Shown piece after piece: positions 1-6,215 of a stretch of 7,507 bases of DNA. The stretch comes from Erysipelothrix rhusiopathiae (GTDB taxonomy: Bacteria; Bacillota_I; Bacilli_A; Erysipelotrichales; Erysipelotrichaceae). Both the position numbers and the translations under genes were made by a program. Below the pieces are notes generated by a model. That model had not been told where the DNA came from. It worked only from the letters and a program-made list of their open reading frames with translations, and did not search any database. Location of the stretch: contig CADBTK010000134.1 in assembly GCA_902797585.1 (NCBI GenBank), forward strand, positions 1 to 7,507, in the 5' to 3' direction. The first letter of the stretch is position 1. Each line of letters opens with the position of its first letter.

Positions 1-1002
1 AGACTCAATATTTTTTATTACCTTTTTATTCTTAGCCAATCGTTTCGGTATCCGTCTTTTTACTACCTCTGTATATTGTGAACAAGTTAAATTAGAATGA
101 TAATTACGAATCATTCCTCCACTACTTCCAGAAAAGGCTGCAACCGGTGTAACACTTCTTTCAATATTTGGTGTATATGTTTCTTTTTCGAAAAGAATTG
201 TCCACAATGCCCTTTCATAAAATGGTTCAACTGGATAATACGATTCAAATGCATCGAAAACTTTATTTTTATTTAATTCAAAACCAAATATATCCGCTAT
301 TTCACAGGCGATTTTATAATCTTCTTCTCTTTTTTCATGAGAATTAAATACGATACGATCAAATGAAACCCCTGAACTAAGAACAGGTGCTAATACCATT
401 CGTGTATCCATTCCTCCACTGACATCCACTTGTATTCTTCCTGGCCAAAACTCTTGTGCTCGATTTATAAAACTAGCCCACTTGTCATGCCAAGCGTCCA
501 ATAATTCTATTCCTTGTTGGCTATCACATTCTACTTTTCTCTCATTCAACGCGTGATATGAAATATCTAAACTAGAATCCTCTATATTAATTTGAACGAG
601 TGCCCGACGATCTAGCCATTGAATCTCTTTTATAATAGTTTGTCCATATGCAGAAATACATAGTTGTTGCGCCAAATATGTTTGAGCATATTCATCATTT
701 AGATGGAGTGAATGATCTTGTTTAAGAAAGTCCAATAAATGATTAAAACTATTTGACAAAGCCCAATAATTATCTTTTTGATATAGAAAAAGGCCAAAGG
801 ATCCAATATGATCTTGGCTAATTTCTATACTATGTTCTAAGCGGTTGACTCTTATCCATATACCAGTAGCATTAGCTATATCTTCGCTAGGTAATGTATG
901 AGTAAATATCCCTTTTTCCGTTGTATAGAAACCATACAATCTTGATTGAATATCTTCTATATGATTGGAGTCAAAAATAAAATGGGCATCGTTATTTAAC
1001 AT
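1..1002 (-). CDS. Asparagine-synthase-like ATP-dependent amidotransferase/ligase, 3' end outside window
   Basis: The open frame from ATG at 1002 runs 334 codons to the window edge with no stop, so the C-terminus is missing. Residues about 1-160 look like the beta-rich N-terminal half of AsnB-type proteins, for example DHIGSFGLFLY (64-74) and WALSNSF (80-86). Residue 2 is Leu, so the catalytic Cys of a working glutaminase is absent. Residues 192-201 (VDVSGGMDTR) match the SGGxDS ATP-pyrophosphatase loop of asparagine synthases, and SGSSGGMIR (291-299) resembles the later Gly-rich acidic-site segment. The family activates a carboxylate as an acyl-adenylate and forms an amide. Homologues in surface-polysaccharide clusters are thought to amidate sugar acids or attach amino groups. 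Here free ammonia or a partner would have to supply nitrogen. A GAAGGAA ribosome site sits at 1008-1014. The family is fairly certain; the substrate is unknown. Confidence 0.8.
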   Translation of the reverse strand, partial: MLNNDAHFIFDSNHIEDIQSRLYGFYTTEKGIFTHTLPSEDIANATGIWIRVNRLEHSIEISQDHIGSFGLFLYQKDNYWALSNSFNHLLDFLKQDHSLHLNDEYAQTYLAQQLCISAYGQTIIKEIQWLDRRALVQINIEDSSLDISYHALNERKVECDSQQGIELLDAWHDKWASFINRAQEFWPGRIQVDVSGGMDTRMVLAPVLSSGVSFDRIVFNSHEKREEDYKIACEIADIFGFELNKNKVFDAFESYYPVEPFYERALWTILFEKETYTPNIERSVTPVAAFSGSSGGMIRNYHSNLTCSQYTEVVKRRIPKRLAKNKKVIKNIES

Positions 1003-1024
1003 GACTATTCCTTCTCTCTTTTAA

Positions 1025-1052
1025 AGAATAGCACGAGCCAATCCAATCTCAA
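1025..1052 (-). promoter_or_regulatory. Candidate extended -10 promoter for the asparagine-synthase-like gene
   Basis: On the minus strand TTGAGA (1052-1047) lies 16 bases before TGCTATTCT (1033-1025), a TGn-extended -10 element. It falls between the terminator at 1061-1098 and the ribosome site at 1008-1014, so transcription would begin almost at the ribosome site. The -10 hexamer matches the consensus at only four positions, so this rests mainly on its location. Confidence 0.35.
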
Positions 1053-1060
1053 AACTCATC

Positions 1061-1098
1061 AAAAAAGGATTCCCTCTTATCCCATAAGAAGAAATCCT
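1061..1098 (-). terminator. Intrinsic terminator after rSAM-B
   Basis: Transcribed leftwards, 1098-1084 and 1080-1066 pair along all 15 positions (two or three as G-U), with a GGG loop (1083-1081) and a run of six U. It starts 9 bases after the stop codon of the radical SAM gene and separates it from the asparagine-synthase-like gene. This is the longest unbroken terminator stem in the window. Confidence 0.9.
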
Positions 1099-1106
1099 AT
1101 TTATAT

Positions 1107-2225
1107 CTATTTTTGTAGTGCCCAATCTTTTTTCAATCGATGAATCTTCACTTCAAAGGCTTGTTCATTTTTCTCTCTTGTTAAACGAGTTGGACATTTA
1201 AAACAAGGGCTAGTTCCATATTTTTCTTTGTCTGGATGAACTTCCATCAAGCACTCTTTCGACAATTTATATTGTGGACTGAAAATTGCCTCCAATAAAC
1301 CTGTTTCAAAAACATTTATATCAAAAGGTGCATAACGATTTGTGCAACATCCCAACAATCGACCATCCCAGTTTATTTGTGGACGAATATACATCTGTTC
1401 ACATAATGAATTAAAAGGATCACGTTTGTATTGCGCCACATATTCTTCACTCGTTAAAAAGTCACGATTGGTCTCTTTTAAAAGATATTCCCTATGTTTA
1501 GGTTTATATGACGTATCCCAATTTAATTTAAAGAAAATGGATACCCCTAATTCCTTGGCCATTTCTTTTGCCTTGGCTACCTCTAACTCATTATGTTCCA
1601 TTAGTATGTATTGCCAACGCAGTTTTGGAAATTGACTTCCTTTTTCTTTTTTATACGCTTGTAGTTTTTTTACATTTTCAATCACTTGATCAAAGTTTCC
1701 ACCTACTCGATATTTAGAATATGTTTCTTGACTGGCTCCATCAATGGACAAAGAAATATACTTAAATTCTGTATCCACCAATGCACGGATTTGTTCATCT
1801 GTTACTGTATTAAAATTTGTTCCATTAAAACAAATTAAGGAAATCCCTTTTTCTTTGGCATAATACATCATATCGACTAAATGTGGATTAAGAAAAGGTT
1901 CTCCATAATTAGAAATCTCAATCTCTTTCACAAAAGGATTCATATCGCAAAACTTTTTGAAATTCTCAAATGTAAGAAATCCACGTCCAAGATCATCGTC
2001 CCCACCTTTTTGAAATCCACATCCAGTACAACGAAGTTGACATACCGTTGAGACTTCCAATCGAACACGACTAGGAACAAATTCATGTATGAAATATTGG
2101 TTACGTTGCTCCAAACTCATACCAGAGAGTTTTCTTTCCATTGGATGTTGATTCATTCTTTTCTTTGTTCGACGAATCTCTCTTTTAATACGTCTTTTTA
2201 TCTTTTTTGAGATATCAATAATCAT
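1107..2225 (-). CDS. Radical SAM/SPASM-type enzyme (rSAM-B)
   Basis: This 372-residue protein has the radical SAM cluster motif CxxxCxxC at C62, C66 and C69 (in VCQLRCTGC), the NYGEP SAM-binding motif at 106-110, and the strand SLSIDGA at 158-164. The C-terminal third holds further cysteines in SPASM/twitch style: C275, C293-C294 (GCC), and C341xxC344, likely binding an auxiliary Fe-S cluster. Radical SAM enzymes cleave SAM to a 5'-deoxyadenosyl radical. SPASM and twitch members modify peptides or oxidise, epimerise or deaminate sugars. Residues 7-23 are strikingly basic (12 Lys/Arg), which could hold the protein at the membrane or on an anionic polymer. It is a clear paralogue of the enzyme at 6216-7214, about half identical by eye from residue 54 on. 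It lies 21 bases after the methyltransferase, with AGAAAGGA before the ATG, so both are in one operon. The substrate cannot be read from sequence. Confidence 0.9.
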   Translation of the reverse strand: MIIDISKKIKRRIKREIRRTKKRMNQHPMERKLSGMSLEQRNQYFIHEFVPSRVRLEVSTVCQLRCTGCGFQKGGDDDLGRGFLTFENFKKFCDMNPFVKEIEISNYGEPFLNPHLVDMMYYAKEKGISLICFNGTNFNTVTDEQIRALVDTEFKYISLSIDGASQETYSKYRVGGNFDQVIENVKKLQAYKKEKGSQFPKLRWQYILMEHNELEVAKAKEMAKELGVSIFFKLNWDTSYKPKHREYLLKETNRDFLTSEEYVAQYKRDPFNSLCEQMYIRPQINWDGRLLGCCTNRYAPFDINVFETGLLEAIFSPQYKLSKECLMEVHPDKEKYGTSPCFKCPTRLTREKNEQAFEVKIHRLKKDWALQK

Positions 2226-2246
2226 TACGAATCCTTTCTATTCCAT

Positions 2247-2930
2247 TTATCGTTTAAATATTTTCGATAAAAGACTAGGTTTTTCTTTCGGTTTCTTTTG
2301 ATAGACAACTCTTCTATCCGTTAGCTTTGTACGTGTCCATTGGTCATCGTTTTCCATAAACGCATCCACTACCATTTGAATTTGTTTCGTATCCACTTGT
2401 TCTTGAGTATATTGTTCCAAGATTTCTGGATAGACTTCCGGATTGCGATCATACGATGATCCATACGACCAATTTAAATCATCAAAAATGATATACCCAT
2501 CTTGGCGTATGAGTTGTTTTAAAAGGGCGGTTGCTAAACCGGTGTATAAAAAAGAATGCGCTCCATCCAAATACACTAAATCAAATAGACCTTCTTTATG
2601 ATCAATCACTTGTTTCCCTAAATTCCAACAAAACGAATCATAGAGAGCATGGGAATTACCCATCGGTACAAGTTTACATTTACAATAATCTAAATTCTTT
2701 AAATCTTCATAGAGTTCATCGACTTCTTCTTGGAAAGAATAGAAATAAAACGTATCGCATTCTCTTAATTGTTTGACAATCTCAACCGAAGTCGCACCAT
2801 ATCCTACTCCAATTTCTGCAATGTTTAATGGTCCTGGATTTGTACTTAACATTCTTTCCAAATGTTTGACCATATGACTACAAGGATTGGACAAAAACTT
2901 AGCTTCTGGTGTCCCTAATTTTTCAATCAT
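2247..2930 (-). CDS. Class I SAM-dependent methyltransferase (Methyltransf_24-like)
   Basis: This 227-residue soluble protein has a Rossmann-fold methyltransferase core. IAEIGVGYGATS (37-48) is the glycine-rich SAM-binding motif I. DLVYLDGAHSF (117-127) gives the acidic LDGAH motif common in the Methyltransf_24 and O-methyltransferase-3 groups, and GYIIFDD (145-151) is the following strand with paired Asp residues. The family often methylates sugar or small-molecule hydroxyls in glycan and secondary-metabolite clusters. The C-terminus (about 211-227) is a short cationic tail ending SLLSKIFKR, possibly membrane-associating. An AGGGGAG ribosome site lies about 8 bases before the ATG. The gene is the first of a two-gene unit with rSAM-B, so the two enzymes probably act in one route. 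A sugar O-methyltransferase is my best guess, not established. It is not a radical SAM methylase, since it lacks the cysteine motif. Confidence 0.85.
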   Translation of the reverse strand: MIEKLGTPEAKFLSNPCSHMVKHLERMLSTNPGPLNIAEIGVGYGATSVEIVKQLRECDTFYFYSFQEEVDELYEDLKNLDYCKCKLVPMGNSHALYDSFCWNLGKQVIDHKEGLFDLVYLDGAHSFLYTGLATALLKQLIRQDGYIIFDDLNWSYGSSYDRNPEVYPEILEQYTQEQVDTKQIQMVVDAFMENDDQWTRTKLTDRRVVYQKKPKEKPSLLSKIFKR

Positions 2931-2952
2931 ATTCCATTCTCCCCTCTATGTT

Positions 2953-2985
2953 GGATTCTATCTTTACTATCATAGCATAGAATCC
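2953..2985 (-). promoter_or_regulatory. Extended -10 promoter bracketed by a perfect inverted repeat
   Basis: On the minus strand GGATTCTAT (2985-2977) and ATAGAATCC (2961-2953) form a perfect 9-bp inverted repeat with 15 bases between the arms. The spacer contains TGCTATGAT (2977-2969), an extended -10 element matching TATAAT at five of six positions. The arms therefore flank the -10 and the expected start near 2962, a layout typical of an operator. I see no good -35. Read on the plus strand, the same repeat is followed by TTTTCCTTTT, so it could instead act as a terminator for antisense transcripts. Confidence 0.45.
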
Positions 2986-3003
2986 TTTTCCTTTTAGACA
3001 CAT

Positions 3004-3030
3004 AAAAAGCATCCGCTATTTGGATGCCTT
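3004..3030 (-). terminator. Intrinsic terminator after the GtrA-like gene
   Basis: On the minus strand AAGGCATCC (3030-3022) pairs with GGATGCTTT (3014-3006) around a 7-base loop, followed by a short U run. It lies 15 bases after the stop codon of the GtrA-like gene and ends the three-gene glycosylation operon. Confidence 0.8.
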
Positions 3031-3045
3031 ATAGATAAATAAAAC

Positions 3046-3468
3046 TTAAGCCAATTCATCCGAATCATTCTTGATTTTGAATACTATTGTTTTTGAAAGA
3101 ATATAGTTTAGAACTATCACAATGACTTGCATTATATATTTGGACCAAATACGATCAAAATGGAATACTTCCACAGCGACAATTAAACCAAAAAAATCGA
3201 AAAGACCTGTAAAACCTCTCGCAAAAAAGAAGCGTATAAATTCAGATATAAGTTCTTTAAAACTATTGCACCGAGAATGAAATACAAATAGTTTATTTGT
3301 TGTATAGGCAAAGAGTTTAGCAACTACTAAGGCAATCAAATTACTGAATCGATAATCCATGCCATTTAACAAACATTGGTAAACACCAATATTAACAACC
3401 GTCGTAGCAATTCCAAAAAGAATATATAAACCAATTTCTTTGAAACGTGAATTTTTTTCTATAATCAT
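3046..3468 (-). CDS. GtrA-like polyprenyl-phosphate-sugar flippase
   Basis: This 140-residue membrane protein has four hydrophobic segments at roughly 12-33, 42-63, 77-101 and 109-130, the GtrA family size and topology. Typical GtrA positions are NKLFVF (58-63) and NYILSKTIVF (121-130). GtrA and GtcA proteins help flip undecaprenyl-phosphate-linked sugars to the outer membrane face, for O-antigen glucosylation in Gram-negatives and teichoic-acid glycosylation in Gram-positives. I place the start at 3468: AAGGA sits 7 bases upstream, the ATG follows the preceding stop by 13 bases, and hydrophobic family sequence begins soon after. The frame stays open to an ATG at 3615, but those extra 49 residues overlap the GT-C gene and look unlike GtrA. 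It is last in the glycosyltransferase operon and completes the GtrA/GtrB/GT-C set. Confidence 0.88.
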   Translation of the reverse strand: MIIEKNSRFKEIGLYILFGIATTVVNIGVYQCLLNGMDYRFSNLIALVVAKLFAYTTNKLFVFHSRCNSFKELISEFIRFFFARGFTGLFDFFGLIVAVEVFHFDRIWSKYIMQVIVIVLNYILSKTIVFKIKNDSDELA

Positions 3469-3481
3469 ATAGATTTCCTTT

Positions 3482-5107
3482 TTATTCTTCCAACAAATAC
3501 ACATCAATTCGTGCGTTGTTGATATAACAGATTTTTTTGGCATCTTTGTAATCCAAACATTCTTTAGTTTGCTCAAGGATAGTATCGGTTGAAATACTAG
3601 CATCTTTATTAACAAATAATAATGTTTTCAAGTTTGTATTTCCTTTATTTTCTTTTAAACGATAAAGATTTTTCGGTTTGGTTTGATAAACCGATTGAGA
3701 AGATAAAACATAAGGAGTTAAAAACGTACCATCCATAAGTTTATCTGTGACAATAATGGCTTGATAAGGTTGATTTCTTTTTAGATTATCTACATCTTGA
3801 TTATAGCCAGGATATCGATAAAGAATTCCTGTAGTAAAATGAGCTGATATTGTCAAAATTAACATCAAAAAATATGCGATGGAACGAATCACTTGACTAC
3901 AATGAAGTCGATTCATCGAACAATCTAAGATATAACCCAGGATTAATATCAATCCTGGAATTATATTAATAATATATCGATATGTCTGCATAGGAGCGAT
4001 TAAAGAAATCAACACTACATACAATGCAATAATAATTGTAAAAGATACTATCATCTCTTTATTCATTGTCTGTGTTTTATCCAATAAAGCCTTCGAGCGT
4101 ACTAGAGAAATTCCTACAAGTATTCCTAATAAAACGAAAAAAACAATGGTTATTGTCCTTCCCATTAATAATTCTTGAATCAAAACAATAAATTGTTGGA
4201 ATCGACCCAACCAACCAATTGTACTTGAAGCTTGTTCTACAGCTTGGGCTCCACGACCATTGCTAAATAAGTCGCTAAAAAAATTAGGGCAAATGCTTGC
4301 ACAAGCCCCTACTGCCAACAATGCCACACTTCCATATGAGATTGCGAACTTCCATTTCTTTTTTATCAACAAGAGTAGGATAAATACGCCGCATGTAAAG
4401 AAAGAAAAAATTAGAAAGTAATAATGAGTGAGTATTCCTAAAAAGATAATTATAAATTCTAATAATCCGAACCCAACAATCTTCTTTTTCTTATTTGGAT
4501 CATCCGATAACATTGAATGATATAAAAAAGTATTTATAGTCCATAATGATAAAGAATAAAATGTTATCATCATATACATTCTTAGGAAAATAGCTGTATC
4601 TATCGCTGCTACACTGATTCCATAAATGGCAGTAACCGCTAGCGATGGTCCTACTTTTGATTGAAATATCTTTTTACTCAATAAATATAAAACAATCAAA
4701 CTTCCAATATAAAATGGAAGATTGGTACATAGTCCACTCCATTTTGTGAAATGATTACGAAATAATAAGGATGTGACAAATTGCAAGATAACAAAATAAA
4801 GAGGTGGATGCGCTGAATTATCATATGCCGTATTCCAAGCACCTTTTAAATCAAATGCTTCCTTTTCATTGATTGTTAGAAAGTCTTCAAAATGCGACAC
4901 ATCGTGCCAATGATTCATATAGATTTGATCTTCTTGATCACTGGTCACTCGCCAATATTCTGTATTGGCAACTTGGGTATACCCAAACATTTCATCAATA
5001 TGAAATCCTTCTTTTTTATACCCTTGATATACAACTGAAATTGTTAATAATACAATCAATGAAACCACAAAAAGTATTTCACGTAAAACCTCTTTTTTAT
5101 TGGCCAT
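3482..5107 (-). CDS. GT-C fold membrane glycosyltransferase (GT39/PMT_2-like)
   Basis: This 541-residue polytopic protein has a first membrane helix at about 8-27. A following outside loop carries FHIDEMFGY, whose Asp-Glu pair (D38-E39) is the acidic motif of GT-C enzymes. SAHPPLYF (98-105) is the HPPLY motif of the PMT_2/GT39 group, and LRMYMM, LTHYYF and RYIINIIPGL recur in that group. About ten hydrophobic segments extend to residue 430, and a soluble domain of about 110 residues forms the C-terminus, probably outside. GT-C enzymes use a polyprenyl-phosphate sugar and transfer it at the outer face, here presumably the product of the upstream GtrB-like enzyme, onto a wall polymer, glycan or protein. 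The frame also has an ATG at 5116, but 5107 is favoured because AAGGA lies 8 bases before it. The gene overlaps the preceding stop by 11 bases, so translation is probably coupled. Confidence 0.87.
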   Translation of the reverse strand: MANKKEVLREILFVVSLIVLLTISVVYQGYKKEGFHIDEMFGYTQVANTEYWRVTSDQEDQIYMNHWHDVSHFEDFLTINEKEAFDLKGAWNTAYDNSAHPPLYFVILQFVTSLLFRNHFTKWSGLCTNLPFYIGSLIVLYLLSKKIFQSKVGPSLAVTAIYGISVAAIDTAIFLRMYMMITFYSLSLWTINTFLYHSMLSDDPNKKKKIVGFGLLEFIIIFLGILTHYYFLIFSFFTCGVFILLLLIKKKWKFAISYGSVALLAVGACASICPNFFSDLFSNGRGAQAVEQASSTIGWLGRFQQFIVLIQELLMGRTITIVFFVLLGILVGISLVRSKALLDKTQTMNKEMIVSFTIIIALYVVLISLIAPMQTYRYIINIIPGLILILGYILDCSMNRLHCSQVIRSIAYFLMLILTISAHFTTGILYRYPGYNQDVDNLKRNQPYQAIIVTDKLMDGTFLTPYVLSSQSVYQTKPKNLYRLKENKGNTNLKTLLFVNKDASISTDTILEQTKECLDYKDAKKICYINNARIDVYLLEE

Positions 5108-6083
5108 GTTGTTCATCCTTATCTACGGCTGATTTTATAAATTTAATATGATCCTCATTATAGAAATGACCATATCCTCTATCGATGATTAAATTACATA
5201 CAAAACCTGTTGAGAAAAATTGCACTCCCATGATGATAAGAAGAACACCCAGCGTCAATAAAGGACGTGTACCAATGGACTGTCCTTGGAACCATAAAAT
5301 GGTTAGCCACATACAAATAAATGCACCAATCGATCCTGTTAACAATCCCAAACGACCAAAGAAATACATAGGTCGATCATACCAATAGAAAAGAAAGGTG
5401 GTTGTCAATGAGTCGAAGAACCCTCTTAAATAACGTTCTCCCCCATATTTTGATTTTCCATGATTCCTCTTTCTATGATTGACAACAATTTCTGTAATTC
5501 GAAATCCTTTACGATGGGCTAAAACAGGAATATATCTATGTAATTCTCCATACAATTGTAGTGATTGTACAACCTCTTTTCTAAAACATTTAAAACCACA
5601 ATCAAAATCATGTAATTCTATTCCAGATATTTTTGAAGTTACAGCATTAAAAAGCTTAGAAGGCAATGTCTTTTCGGCTGGGTCCAATCGATTTTGTTTC
5701 CATCCAACAACTAAGTCATACCCTTCATCCATCTTTTCAATAAATCGCGAGAATTCTTTAGGGTCATCTTGCATATCCGAATCCATAGTAAAAATGATAT
5801 CGCCTTTTACATGTCGAAAACCTGCTTGTAATGCCGCTGATTTTCCAAAATTTCTACGAAAAGAAATTAGATGAACTCTAGTATCTTGTTCTATTAAATC
5901 TAAGATTACTTGTTCTGTTTGATCGCTACTTCCATCATTCACAAACCAAAGTTCCCATGTATAATCTTGAATGGTTTCTATATTTTGAACAATATCTTGA
6001 TATAACTCTGGAATGGATTTTTCTTCATTATATGCAGGTATTAAAATAGATGCTTTTTTTCTTACTCTTTCTTGTTGTTTCAT
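5097..6083 (-). CDS. GtrB/DPM1-like family 2 glycosyltransferase (polyprenyl-phosphate sugar synthase)
   Basis: This 328-residue protein has a GT-A catalytic domain followed by two membrane helices (about 241-265 and 274-298), the GtrB/CsbB/YkoT architecture. Catalytic-domain landmarks are PAYNEE (16-21), NDGSSD (49-54) for the nucleotide, the metal-binding DSD at 101-103 in MDSDMQDDP, and DFDCGFK (159-165). HGKSKYG (208-214) is the conserved loop before the membrane part. Such enzymes move a sugar from a nucleotide donor to undecaprenyl phosphate on the cytoplasmic face. The sugar (glucose, GlcNAc, galactose or a modified one) cannot be told from sequence. In-frame stops lie directly before the ATG at 6083, fixing the start. 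The nearest ribosome site is a weak GGTGAA (6096-6091). It leads the operon with the GT-C enzyme and GtrA-like flippase. Confidence 0.92.
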   Translation of the reverse strand: MKQQERVRKKASILIPAYNEEKSIPELYQDIVQNIETIQDYTWELWFVNDGSSDQTEQVILDLIEQDTRVHLISFRRNFGKSAALQAGFRHVKGDIIFTMDSDMQDDPKEFSRFIEKMDEGYDLVVGWKQNRLDPAEKTLPSKLFNAVTSKISGIELHDFDCGFKCFRKEVVQSLQLYGELHRYIPVLAHRKGFRITEIVVNHRKRNHGKSKYGGERYLRGFFDSLTTTFLFYWYDRPMYFFGRLGLLTGSIGAFICMWLTILWFQGQSIGTRPLLTLGVLLIIMGVQFFSTGFVCNLIIDRGYGHFYNEDHIKFIKSAVDKDEQHGQ

Positions 6084-6102
6084 TTATTAATTCACCATAG
6101 TC

Positions 6103-6122
6103 AATATAACATGCGCTCCTTT
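6103..6122 (-). promoter_or_regulatory. Candidate extended -10 promoter, and an unpaired strong ribosome site, before the GtrB-like gene
   Basis: TGTTATATT on the minus strand (6111-6103) is an extended -10 element with five of six consensus positions, just after the terminator at 6145-6205. It would start transcription near 6096, leaving a leader of about 13 bases. Overlapping it upstream, AAAGGAG (6122-6116) is the best ribosome site in the region, yet it is too far from the ATG at 6083. It precedes only a four-codon frame (M-L-Y-stop, 6112-6101). Promoter and leader readings are mutually exclusive for one transcript. Confidence 0.35.
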
Positions 6123-6144
6123 CGAATTCTAATATTTCTTTTTC

Positions 6145-6205
6145 AAAAAAAAGAACTTCTGTATCATCACAGAAGTTCGTAGGGTATCCAAAGATTTGGA
6201 TGCCC
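6145..6205 (-). terminator. Double-hairpin intrinsic terminator after rSAM-A
   Basis: On the minus strand the first hairpin pairs 6205-6195 with 6192-6182 (GGGCATCCAAA with TTTGGATACCC, one C-A mismatch). The second is a perfect 10-bp stem, GAACTTCTGT with ACAGAAGTTC (6178-6169 and 6162-6153), around a 6-base loop and followed by eight U. It begins 11 bases after the rSAM-A stop codon. The second hairpin alone is a textbook terminator and separates rSAM-A from the glycosyltransferase operon. Confidence 0.92.
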
Positions 6206-6215
6206 ATATGATTAT

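Noticed and set aside
1342..1635. Plus-strand open frame
   Set aside because: It is antisense to the radical SAM gene rSAM-B, has no recognisable protein features, and is best explained as a shadow frame.
2531..2776. Plus-strand open frame
   Set aside because: It is antisense to the methyltransferase core and codes for no recognisable protein.
3469..3615. A 49-residue N-terminal extension of the GtrA-like protein, with ATG at 3615
   Set aside because: It lies wholly over the end of the GT-C gene apart from the intergenic gap, is not GtrA-like, and the ATG at 3468 has a good ribosome site.
5108..5116. ATG at 5116 as the GT-C start
   Set aside because: The AAGG sequence lies immediately against it with no spacing, whereas the ATG at 5107 has AAGGA 8 bases upstream. 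The difference is only three residues, so this is a preference rather than proof.
4873..5151. Plus-strand open frame
   Set aside because: It is antisense to the GT-C N-terminus with no family features.
5185..5874. Two plus-strand open frames (5185-5388 and 5479-5874)
   Set aside because: Both are antisense to the glycosyltransferase, whose catalytic motifs are intact on the minus strand.
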